From contig CANJYY010000241.1 in assembly GCA_947479185.1 (NCBI GenBank), positions 1-5,013 on the forward strand: DNA of 5,013 bases, in the 5' to 3' direction. The DNA is from Caulobacteraceae bacterium. Lineage in GTDB: Bacteria > Pseudomonadota > Alphaproteobacteria > Caulobacterales > Caulobacteraceae. Shown one piece after another: positions 1 through 4,796 of this stretch (its first letter is position 1; each line of letters starts with the position of its first letter). Under the pieces are notes generated by a model. The model saw only the letters and a list, made by a program, of their open reading frames with translations, was not told the origin of the DNA and searched no databases. The translations under genes were made by a program, and so were the position numbers.

Positions 1-186
1 CCAGTCGGCCCTCGGGTTGCCGATCGAGAACAGATAGCCGACCGGGATGTGAAACCAGATCCAGTCGTCCATGCCGCCGGCCTCCAGCACCAGCACACGG
101 ACGCCGGAGTCGGCCGACAGCCGGTTGGCCAGGACGCAGCCGGCCGAGCCCGCGCCGACGATGATGTAGTCAAAGGAATCCGCCAT
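1..186 (-). CDS. GMC-family FAD-dependent oxidoreductase (choline dehydrogenase-like), N-terminal fragment
   Basis: This is the first 62 codons of a glucose-methanol-choline oxidoreductase, running off the left edge. GMC enzymes are flavoproteins, usually cytosolic in bacteria, that oxidise alcohols to aldehydes or ketones. The fragment opens with the Rossmann dinucleotide-binding fold: a beta strand (DYIIVGAG), the GxGxxG motif at G11, G13 and G16, and the second strand ending VLVLEAGG with E35, the acidic residue that binds the FAD ribose. The following stretch ([10 protein letters not shown]) matches the family's FAD-contacting segment after that strand. The ATG at 186 is the only sensible start, because the in-frame ATG 15 bases upstream meets a stop two codons later. 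A GAAGG Shine-Dalgarno lies unusually close, 3 nt from the start. The catalytic His and the substrate-binding domain lie outside the window, so the substrate is unknown. The gene is divergent from the kinase gene. Family call is strong; choline specificity is not implied. Confidence 0.93.
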   Translation of the reverse strand, partial: MADSFDYIIVGAGSAGCVLANRLSADSGVRVLVLEAGGMDDWIWFHIPVGYLFSIGNPRADW

Positions 187-391
187 CAGCCTTCAGTTCA
201 TGGACGCGCCGGCCAGTCATTCCGCAGCAGGAGGCATGAACGAAAATCGCTGGCTCGTGTTATGTATCAAAGTCTGCTGTGCAAGGGCCGCCTACAAGAG
301 GCCCGATATGGTCGCCTGCGGCTTCCGCAGTGTGCCTCCCCCCGGTACGGCTCTCATTTCGCGAGCCTCGGGCCCAAGAACTGAAATCGCT
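187..391. promoter_or_regulatory. Divergent intergenic region between the oxidoreductase and kinase genes
   Basis: These 205 bp must hold the promoters for both divergent genes. I see no confident -35/-10 pair and no GGAAC-type EcfG general-stress motif. Two small inverted repeats are visible: GGGCC at 285-289 with GGCCC at 300-304, and CTGCGG at 316-321 with CCGCAG at 325-330 (3-nt loop). Both would lie in the kinase leader if transcription starts upstream. An AGGAGG at 229-234 sits only 1 nt before an ATG at 236 that is in frame with the kinase. That spacing is too short for normal initiation, so I do not use it as the start. Confidence 0.4.
316..330. repeat. Short perfect inverted repeat (6-bp arms, 3-nt loop) in the kinase leader
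   Basis: CTGCGG and CCGCAG flank a CTT loop. It would fold as a tight hairpin about 60 nt upstream of the chosen kinase start. There is no T-tract after it, so it is not a clear terminator. It may simply reflect GC-rich sequence. Confidence 0.35.
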
Positions 392-1453
392 ATGACGACC
401 GAGTCTGCCAACCCCATTTTTGCGCCGCTCAGCCTTGCCATGGCCGTGGTCGAGAGTTCAAACGCGCCCTTGCTCCTGCTGGATGCCGATCTGACCGTTC
501 TGGGCGCCAGCGCGTCCTTCTGCCGGGTCTTCGACATTGCTCCGGACCAGGCGACCGGCCGATCGATCGGCGGGCTCGGCCATGGCGAGTGGAACAGCGC
601 GAGGCTGGCCTCCCTGCTCAAGGCCACGGCCTCCGGCTTCGCCAGCATCGAGGCCTATGAGATGGACCTGAAACGTCCCGATCAGCCGCCGCGCCGGCTC
701 GTGCTCAACGCCCAGAAGCTCGATTACGCGGACGCCGACGGCGGCGATGTGCGCCTGTTGCTGGCCGTATCCGACGTCACCGACGCGCGTATCGCCGAGA
801 AGCTGAAGGACGACCTGCTGCGCGAGAAGGCCATCCTGCTGCAGGAGGTCCAGCACCGCGTCGCCAACAGCCTGCAGATCATCGCCAGCGTGCTGCTGCA
901 GAACGCGCGCAAGGTTCAGTCCGAGGAAACCCGCACGCACCTGCGCGACGCGCATCAGCGGGTCATGTCGGTCGCCGCCGTGCAGGAGCAGCTGGCCATC
1001 TCGCGGCTGGGCGACGTCGAACTTCGCCCCTATTTCACCCAGCTCTGCCAGAGTCTGGGCGCCTCGATGATCCGCGACCACGACCAGCTGTCGATCACGG
1101 TCAACGCCGACGAAAGCGCGGTCAATGCAGACGTTTCCGTCAGCCTGGGCCTGATCGTCACAGAACTGGTGATCAACGCGCTGAAGCACGCCTTCCCGGG
1201 CGGCCGGCGCGGCGAGATCACCGTCGACTACAGGACGGCGGACGCCGACTGGACCCTGTCGATCGGCGACAACGGCGTCGGGATGCCCAAGGACCCAGCC
1301 GACGCCAAGCCCGGGCTTGGAACCGGCATCGTCGAGGCGTTGGTCAAGCAGCTGGATGCGACCCTGGTCGTGACCGACGTCGCCCCGGGGACCCGGGTCG
1401 CCATCACCCACACGGCGCGAACGGCCATCGCTCCGGCCACGCTCGCCGTCTGA
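392..1453 (+). CDS. PAS-domain sensor histidine kinase, HisKA_2 type
   Basis: A 353-residue soluble histidine kinase with no transmembrane segment or signal peptide. Residues about 13-130 resemble a PAS sensor domain (ESSNAPLLLLDADLTVLGAS opening, ending LLLAVSDVTDAR). A short helix leads into the HisKA_2 phosphoacceptor block at about 148-205, with H155 in EVQHRVANSLQ as the phosphorylated histidine. The HATPase domain follows: N-box TELVINALKHAF (E258, N262, H266), G1 box DNGVG (293-297) and G2 box GLGTG (308-312), so the kinase looks intact. It would autophosphorylate and pass phosphate to a response regulator, but none is in the window, making it an orphan here. HisKA_2/HWE kinases in alphaproteobacteria often feed the PhyR-NepR-EcfG general stress pathway; that is only a possibility for this one. 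The start at ATG 392 gives a normal family length. An open in-frame extension reaches back to 200, but its residues are not domain-like. The Shine-Dalgarno before 392 is weak, so the exact start is less sure than the function. Confidence 0.9.
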   Translation: MTTESANPIFAPLSLAMAVVESSNAPLLLLDADLTVLGASASFCRVFDIAPDQATGRSIGGLGHGEWNSARLASLLKATASGFASIEAYEMDLKRPDQPPRRLVLNAQKLDYADADGGDVRLLLAVSDVTDARIAEKLKDDLLREKAILLQEVQHRVANSLQIIASVLLQNARKVQSEETRTHLRDAHQRVMSVAAVQEQLAISRLGDVELRPYFTQLCQSLGASMIRDHDQLSITVNADESAVNADVSVSLGLIVTELVINALKHAFPGGRRGEITVDYRTADADWTLSIGDNGVGMPKDPADAKPGLGTGIVEALVKQLDATLVVTDVAPGTRVAITHTARTAIAPATLAV

Positions 1454-1474
1454 TACGGCCGCTGCCCGTGACGC

Positions 1475-1490
1475 GGGGCTTCGCGGCCCC
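1475..1490 (+). terminator. Possible hairpin downstream of the kinase gene
   Basis: GGGGC at 1475-1479 pairs with GCCCC at 1486-1490 around a 6-nt loop, 21 nt after the kinase stop codon. No T-run follows (TCCC), so it would be a weak or accessory terminator at best. Confidence 0.3.
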
Positions 1491-1501
1491 TCCCAGAGTC
1501 G

Positions 1502-1548
1502 GAAAGACCATCAGCCGCGCCAGGCGCGAGCCGATGGCCCTGTCTTTC
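1502..1548. terminator. Nested inverted repeat between convergent genes, likely bidirectional terminator
   Basis: Three nested arm pairs share one axis. GAAAGAC (1502-1508) pairs with GTCTTTC (1542-1548), CATC (1509-1512) with GATG (1533-1536), and CGCG (1516-1519) with CGCG (1525-1528) around a 5-nt loop. The structure lies in the gap between the kinase (plus) and the outer-membrane protein gene (minus), which converge, so a shared terminator is the natural reading. The T-rich 3' arm on either strand is short and no long T-tract follows, as is common in G+C-rich alphaproteobacteria. The structure is seen directly; the terminator role is inferred. Confidence 0.5.
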
Positions 1549-1589
1549 AGGATGCATCCCGACACCCGCTGATCCTGTCAGCCGGGCGT

Positions 1590-1604
1590 CGGGACACTGT
1601 CCCG
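1590..1604. repeat. Palindromic 7-bp arms just downstream of the outer-membrane protein gene
   Basis: CGGGACA (1590-1596) and TGTCCCG (1598-1604) are perfect inverted arms around a single base. The pair is nested inside a wider GCCGGG/CCCGGC pair (1581-1586 and 1601-1606, sharing bases). It begins 12 nt beyond the minus-strand stop codon. It could act as an mRNA 3'-end stem-loop for that gene or, less likely, as a protein-binding palindrome. Confidence 0.35.
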
Positions 1605-1615
1605 GCGAGCCGCGG

Positions 1616-2320
1616 CTAGAACTGATAGTTCAGGCCGAAGCGAACCGACTGGACGATCAGTTCGTGGTCGATTGAGAAGGCCGAGAACTGGGCGCGCTCA
1701 CTGCCGAAGTCCATGTGGTTGACTTCAACGCTTCCCGTGAGGTGGTCGCTGAAGGGGTGCTCGAGGCCGGCGCCGACCACCCAGCCGGTGCGCGTATCGC
1801 TCTGGCTCTGATAGGTGCCGCCGCCGCCGGTGAAATGCCCCACCGTCGTGCTGGCATAGGCCCAGCCGGCCTTGGCATAGACCAGCGTGTTGTGGACCAG
1901 GACACCGCCGCGGGGGGTGATCGTCGCGGTCCAGTCCAGCTCCCGGGTGAATTCAGGCCGGGTGCTCAGCACGCCGCCGACGACGACCTGATCGCTGATC
2001 TCGGACATGTCGGCCGACGCGAGGCTTGCTTCCAGACCAAACACATACCGGCCGGCCTGGAAATTATAGCCGACCTGACCGCCCACGGCCGTGCCATCGC
2101 TATCCAGATTGACCAGGCTGCACGGCCCGCAGGAGCCGGTCGTCGCCTGGTAGTCGCCCGACAGGTTGGTCGGCCCGACCTGTATGCCGACATAAGGCCC
2201 TTCCCAGCGCGAGACTTCGGCGGCATTGGCCATGGAGGCAACGCTTGCCGTAGCGGCAACAATCGCGACGCCGACAGCAAGGCTTCGCGCAATGGACTGG
2301 TTCTTGTTGTTGAAGGACAT
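1616..2320 (-). CDS. Outer-membrane beta-barrel protein, Omp25/31-like
   Basis: A 234-residue precursor of a small outer-membrane barrel. Residues 1-33 form a classic Sec signal peptide: a charged N-region (NKNQSIAR), a hydrophobic core (SLAVGVAIVAATASV) and a cleavage site after ANA at 31-33. The mature chain begins AEVSRWEGPYVGIQVG, the usual first strand of this family (aromatic-x-G-x-Y-V-G). Alternating strands follow, such as GGQVGYNFQAGRYVFGLEASL (80-100), LDWTATITPRGGV (128-140), TLVYAKAGWAY (145-155) and GWVVGAGLEHPF (179-190). It ends in NYQF with the terminal Phe recognised by the BAM machinery. The chain has a CxxC pair (C64, C67) in a predicted surface loop. The start at 2320 is chosen over an upstream ATG at 2395 because GGAG lies 7 nt before it and the signal peptide begins there. 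The precise function, whether porin, adhesin-like or structural, cannot be read. An FNR/FixK-type box lies upstream. Confidence 0.88.
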   Translation of the reverse strand: MSFNNKNQSIARSLAVGVAIVAATASVASMANAAEVSRWEGPYVGIQVGPTNLSGDYQATTGSCGPCSLVNLDSDGTAVGGQVGYNFQAGRYVFGLEASLASADMSEISDQVVVGGVLSTRPEFTRELDWTATITPRGGVLVHNTLVYAKAGWAYASTTVGHFTGGGGTYQSQSDTRTGWVVGAGLEHPFSDHLTGSVEVNHMDFGSERAQFSAFSIDHELIVQSVRFGLNYQF

Positions 2321-2327
2321 CACGTTG

Positions 2328-2331
2328 CTCC
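2328..2331 (-). promoter_or_regulatory. Ribosome binding site deciding the outer-membrane protein start
   Basis: GGAG on the minus strand lies 7 nt before the ATG at 2320. It supports this start, directly before the signal peptide, over the in-frame ATG 75 bases upstream. Confidence 0.75.
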
Positions 2332-2373
2332 AGATGCGGCGGCAAGCGACCAATTCCGCTGTGCTGCGTGAAC

Positions 2374-2381
2374 GATCTAAA
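2374..2381 (-). promoter_or_regulatory. Predicted -10 element of the outer-membrane protein gene
   Basis: TTTAGATC on the minus strand matches the last six positions of the Caulobacter housekeeping -10 consensus GCTANAWC. It predicts a transcription start near 2367-2368 and an untranslated leader of about 47 nt. No -35 hexamer is evident at the right spacing, as expected if an activator bound at 2403-2416 substitutes for it. Confidence 0.5.
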
Positions 2382-2402
2382 GGCGGGGCGCCCATTCACG
2401 GG

Positions 2403-2416
2403 TTGACCTGCGTCAA
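2403..2416. promoter_or_regulatory. FNR/FixK-type binding site (TTGAC-N4-GTCAA)
   Basis: TTGACCTGCGTCAA is a perfect dyad with 5-bp arms and a 4-bp spacer, the form recognised by the FNR/FixK/Anr branch of the CRP-FNR family (consensus TTGAT-N4-ATCAA, with the C/G variant common in alphaproteobacteria). Its centre at 2409.5 falls about 41-42 bp upstream of the start predicted from the -10 at 2374-2381. That is the class II activating position, and it points toward the minus-strand outer-membrane gene. The plus strand has no gene within 1.4 kb downstream. The site is seen directly; the regulator and the oxygen response are inferred. Confidence 0.65.
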
Positions 2417-2486
2417 TCTGAAAACCCTGTGGAAAGCCTTTTTATGCGTTGATTAGAATATGCGACGTTTCTGCAACACGCCGGAT

Positions 2487-2507
2487 GGGCGGCGGCCTTT
2501 GCCGCCC
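2487..2507 (-). terminator. GC-rich hairpin downstream of the acyl-CoA dehydrogenase gene
   Basis: GGGCGGC (2487-2493) pairs with GCCGCCC (2501-2507). An alternative register pairs GGCGGC (2491-2496) with GCCGCC (2501-2506) around a CTTT tetraloop. It lies 123 nt beyond the minus-strand stop codon. No T-run follows, so it may be a factor-assisted terminator or an RNA 3'-end stabiliser. Confidence 0.4.
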
Positions 2508-2530
2508 CCGCCGACACAGGACGTCGAGAC

Positions 2531-2558
2531 CTTCAACGTCGGCGACCGGACACACCGG
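2531..2558 (-). terminator. Second bulged hairpin downstream of the acyl-CoA dehydrogenase gene
   Basis: CCGG (2536-2539) and CCGG (2545-2548) close a 5-nt loop. GGCGA (2531-2535) and TCGCC (2554-2558) extend the stem beyond a 5-nt bulge. It is the nearer of two hairpins after the dehydrogenase stop at 2630. Terminator function is only suggested by position. Confidence 0.3.
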
Positions 2559-2629
2559 CGCCGTCGCCGCACCTCCCGTGAACGGTCGGCGGCGGGTGTC
2601 CATCTTCGACACGTCGCGTCGATTTGCGA

Positions 2630-3796
2630 CTAGCGCTTCAGGCCCAGCTTGTCCCGGGCGATGACCCAGCGGTGCACTTCCGAAGGACCGTCATAGATCC
2701 GCATGGTGCGCATCTGGCCGGCCATCATCTGCAGCGGCAGTTCCTTGGTCATGCCCATGGCGCCGAAGGCCTGCATGGCCTGGTCGATGACCTCCCAGCC
2801 CAGTTCGGTGCCGAACACCTTGAGCATCGAGATCTCGACCCGCACGTCGCGGCCCTGGTCCAGCTTCCAGGCGATGTCGTAGGCCATCAGCCGGGCGGCG
2901 TGGATCTTGGTCGAGGCGTCGGCCACCCACCACTGGATGGCCTGGCGGTCGGCCAGCTTGGCGCCGAAGGTTTCGCGCTGGCCGGCGTGCTCGATCATCA
3001 TGTCCAGCGCGCGCTGGGCCAGGGTGTAGCCCCATATGCCCATCTGCAGCCGGCGGGTGGACAGGCGGGTCTGCATCGGCGCGAAGCCTTGCCCCTCCTT
3101 GCCGAGCAGCTTGGAGGCCGGCACCCGACAGTCCTCGTAGACCACCTCGTAGGTCACCTGGCCGCCGATCATCGGAATGGCCCGCAGCACGTTGAAGCCG
3201 GGCGTGCCCTTGTCGACGAGGAAGGCCGAGATGCCGCCGCGGGCGCCCTTGGCCGGATCGGTGACCGCCATGGTGACGGTGAAGTCGGCTTCCTTGGCCT
3301 TGCTGATCCAGATCTTGCGGCCGTTGATCACCCAGTCGTCGCCGTCACGGACGGCCTTGGTGATCATCCCCGCCGGATCGGCGCCGGCGCCGGGCTCGGA
3401 GATGGCGATCGCGCTGATCGCCTCGCCGGCCACGTAGGGCGCCAGGTACTGGACCCGCTGCTCCTCGTTGACCGTGGCCATCAGCATGCGCAGGTTGGGC
3501 GAGTCCGGCGGCAGGACGTAGGGGGTGATGGTCTTGCCCATCTCCTCGTAGACCCCGACCATGGCGACCATAGGCAGGTCGGCCCCGCCGACATCCTCGG
3601 GCGCGTCGAGACCCCACAGGCCCAGTTCCTTGCTGACCGCGTCGATCGGCGCGCGCTCCTCGGCCGTCAGGGCGACCGACTCGCCGGCGGCGTCACGGGC
3701 CAGCACGGCGGGTTCGAGCGGGATCAGTTGGTCGCGGACGAATTTGGCGACCAGATCCTTGAGCATCTGGTGCTCTTCGGCGAGTTGGAAATCCAC
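2630..3796 (-). CDS. Acyl-CoA dehydrogenase, ACAD10/11-like, with Asp at the catalytic-base position
   Basis: A 388-residue cytosolic FAD enzyme of normal family length, which introduces an alpha-beta double bond into an acyl-CoA and passes electrons to ETF. Domains run in the usual order: N-terminal helical domain (about 1-120), beta domain with FAD/substrate motif AISEPGAGAD (131-140) and WVINGRKIWIS (155-165), and C-terminal helical domain with the FAD-contacting RETFGAKLADRQ (274-285) and AFGAMGMTKELPL (343-355). The active-site signature is IYDGPSEVHRWVIAR (367-381), with D369 where most members have Glu in YEGT. The DGPxEVH form resembles the ACAD10/ACAD11 clade, so the substrate may not be a plain fatty acyl-CoA. 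The alternative Glu position used by isovaleryl-CoA dehydrogenase is Arg here (about R248). Translation starts at GTG 3796 behind AAGGAG at 5-nt spacing. It lies 10 nt after the dioxygenase gene, in the same operon. Confidence 0.93.
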   Translation of the reverse strand: MDFQLAEEHQMLKDLVAKFVRDQLIPLEPAVLARDAAGESVALTAEERAPIDAVSKELGLWGLDAPEDVGGADLPMVAMVGVYEEMGKTITPYVLPPDSPNLRMLMATVNEEQRVQYLAPYVAGEAISAIAISEPGAGADPAGMITKAVRDGDDWVINGRKIWISKAKEADFTVTMAVTDPAKGARGGISAFLVDKGTPGFNVLRAIPMIGGQVTYEVVYEDCRVPASKLLGKEGQGFAPMQTRLSTRRLQMGIWGYTLAQRALDMMIEHAGQRETFGAKLADRQAIQWWVADASTKIHAARLMAYDIAWKLDQGRDVRVEISMLKVFGTELGWEVIDQAMQAFGAMGMTKELPLQMMAGQMRTMRIYDGPSEVHRWVIARDKLGLKR

Positions 3797-3801
3797 GGTC
3801 T

Positions 3802-3807
3802 CTCCTT
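3802..3807 (-). promoter_or_regulatory. Ribosome binding site of the dehydrogenase, overlapping the dioxygenase stop codon
   Basis: AAGGAG on the minus strand lies 5 nt before the GTG start at 3796 and shares its first A with the TGA stop of the upstream dioxygenase gene (3809-3807). It fixes the unusual GTG start. The arrangement implies translational coupling: ribosomes finishing the dioxygenase expose and occupy this site. Confidence 0.85.
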
Positions 3808-4661
3808 CAGGCGTAGACGGGGATCGGCTGCTCCCCCGCCACCGTTGTTCTGTGCATCACCCGGCGATGGCCGTCATAGCCGCCTGTCGCATTGTGCAGG
3901 CAGCAGCGGTTGTCCCACAGGATCAGCATGTCCGGCCGCCAGACGTGGCGATAGACGAACTGTTCCTGCAGCATGTGGCCGTAGAGGAAAGCCAGCAGAT
4001 TTTGCGATTCCGGTTCGGTCATGCCCTCGACGCCGAGGGTGTAGATCGGATTGACGAACAGGGCCTTGCGACCGCTGACGGGATGGATGCGGATCAGCGG
4101 GTGCGCCTGCTGGCTGTCGGCCTCGACGCAGTTGATGATCTGCATGCTGCGGCCAGGCCGTTCGTTGGCATAGACGCCGTTCGCGCCATAGGGCCGGGTC
4201 GCCGAATGGATCGCGGTCAGGCCATCGAGGAAGCCCTGCATCACGGGGCTGAGCGCCTCGTAGGCGCGGCAGCCATCGGCGAACTCGGTGTCGCCGCCGA
4301 CCGGCGGGATGACCTTGGCATGAAGGATGGTCGCGGCTGGCGGCGCGGCCTGAAAGCTCCAGTCGCTGTGCCAGGCCCCGCCGAACACGCTGTTGGTCTC
4401 GTCCGGCTCGCGGCGCACCTCGAGGATATGCGGGCGGTCGGCCAGCGGCTTCACATAGGGGTCGAGCCCGAAGTCGCCGAACTGCAGGGTGAAGGCTTCC
4501 AGCTGGTCATGGTCGAGCGGCCGGTCCGGAAACCAGACGACGCCGTGCCGGGCCCAGGCCGCCTTGACCGCGGCGAGCTGGTCGGCGGGAAGCGGCGCGC
4601 CGATGTCGAGACCGGTGATCTCCGCCCCGAATCCGGACGCGTTGGGCGTTACGGTGACCAT
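3807..4661 (-). CDS. TauD/TfdA-family Fe(II)/2-oxoglutarate-dependent dioxygenase
   Basis: A 284-residue enzyme, the usual length for TauD/TfdA. The family couples decarboxylation of 2-oxoglutarate to hydroxylation of a substrate such as taurine, alkyl sulfates or aryloxyalkanoates. The N-terminus (NASGFGAEITGLDIGAPL) is the standard opening of the family. The iron ligands are visible: H98 and D100 in AWHSDWSF, and H256 in LWDNRCCLHNA. The 2-oxoglutarate-binding Arg is in HRRVMHRTT, most likely R271 by similarity to E. coli TauD. The start at 4661 is chosen because GGGAGG sits 5 nt upstream and the conserved domain begins at once; an upstream ATG at 4718 adds 19 residues without family character. 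The acyl-CoA dehydrogenase gene follows directly, and an enoyl-CoA hydratase lies upstream, pointing to organic-acid catabolism rather than taurine use. No sulfonate transporter is in the window. The substrate is unknown, so no symbol is given. Confidence 0.92.
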   Translation of the reverse strand: MVTVTPNASGFGAEITGLDIGAPLPADQLAAVKAAWARHGVVWFPDRPLDHDQLEAFTLQFGDFGLDPYVKPLADRPHILEVRREPDETNSVFGGAWHSDWSFQAAPPAATILHAKVIPPVGGDTEFADGCRAYEALSPVMQGFLDGLTAIHSATRPYGANGVYANERPGRSMQIINCVEADSQQAHPLIRIHPVSGRKALFVNPIYTLGVEGMTEPESQNLLAFLYGHMLQEQFVYRHVWRPDMLILWDNRCCLHNATGGYDGHRRVMHRTTVAGEQPIPVYA

Positions 4662-4666
4662 GTGGG

Positions 4667-4674
4667 CCTCCCTT
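4667..4674 (-). promoter_or_regulatory. Ribosome binding site deciding the dioxygenase start
   Basis: AAGGGAGG on the minus strand lies 5 nt before ATG 4661. It is the best Shine-Dalgarno in this part of the window and favours this start over the in-frame ATG at 4718. Confidence 0.85.
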
Positions 4675-4722
4675 GTTCTTGTTGCAGCCATGGTCGGCTC
4701 GATTGGCGGCCGCTGCAATCAC

Positions 4723-4771
4723 CCTGCGTGGTTCGAGACGCTCGCTTGAGAGCTCGCTCCTCACCATGACG
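4723..4771 (-). repeat. Palindromic extragenic repeat, copy 1 (inverted)
   Basis: Read on the minus strand, this 49-bp unit matches the unit at 4797-4845 at 37 of 49 positions. It has an outer stem TGGT/ACCA, a GAG/CTC stem, and an inner stem GCGAGCT/AGCGAGC closed by a CTCA loop, in which two central positions form tandem G-A mismatches. The pattern resembles REP-type extragenic palindromes that I recall as abundant in alphaproteobacterial genomes. It would fold in RNA or extruded DNA. No transposase is nearby. Confidence 0.75.
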
Positions 4772-4796
4772 AAGAGGGGTGCGATCCAACCCTGCC

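Larger units (their letters stand above)
2321..2629. other. 309-bp intergenic region: barrel-gene promoter on the left, dehydrogenase 3' region on the right
   Basis: No gene is credible here. A plus-strand open frame from 2449 is Arg/Pro-rich, low in complexity and not protein-like. The left half (2321-2460) is the promoter and leader of the minus-strand outer-membrane gene, and it is more A+T-rich than the surroundings around 2417-2460. The right half (2461-2629) lies downstream of the acyl-CoA dehydrogenase stop and contains hairpin-forming inverted repeats. Confidence 0.7.

Noticed and set aside
458..1411. Minus-strand open frame (317 codons) inside the kinase gene
   Set aside because: Antisense to a kinase with intact motifs; the translation is a low-complexity Gly/Asp/Val/Gln mixture.
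1550..1559. Ten-base palindrome GGATGCATCC downstream of the kinase
   Set aside because: A short self-complementary stretch with no loop and no second copy; too small to assign a role.
1715..2371. Plus-strand open frame (218 codons) opposite the outer-membrane protein gene
   Set aside because: The minus-strand product has a signal peptide, barrel strands and a terminal Phe; the plus frame shows no domain or ribosome binding site.
2321..2395. Upstream ATG start for the outer-membrane protein, adding 25 residues
   Set aside because: It would bury the signal peptide behind a charged extension, and it lies upstream of the transcription start predicted from the -10 at 2374-2381.
2403..2440. Plus-strand sigma-70 promoter using TTGACC at 2403 as -35
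   Set aside because: No -10 hexamer occurs at 16-18 nt spacing, and no plus-strand gene follows; the TTGAC is better explained as half of the FNR/FixK dyad.
2624..4054. Long plus-strand open frame (476 codons) opposite the acyl-CoA dehydrogenase
   Set aside because: It is a His/Asp/Gly/Leu-rich mirror frame produced by high third-position GC, antisense to a fully recognisable gene and crossing into the dioxygenase gene. It has no family character.
4662..4718. Upstream ATG start for the dioxygenase, adding 19 residues
   Set aside because: The ATG at 4661 has a strong GGGAGG at 5 nt and the family's N-terminal sequence follows directly; the extra residues do not look conserved.
4701..4720. 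GATTG-N10-CAATC dyad upstream of the dioxygenase as an operator
   Set aside because: The arms are only 5 bp, the inner GCGGCCGC palindrome is off-centre, and no regulator gene is in view; chance is a fair explanation.
3561..4769. Long plus-strand open frame (402 codons) opposite the dioxygenase
   Set aside because: Antisense shadow spanning two real genes and the repeat region; composition is not protein-like and it has no plausible start site.
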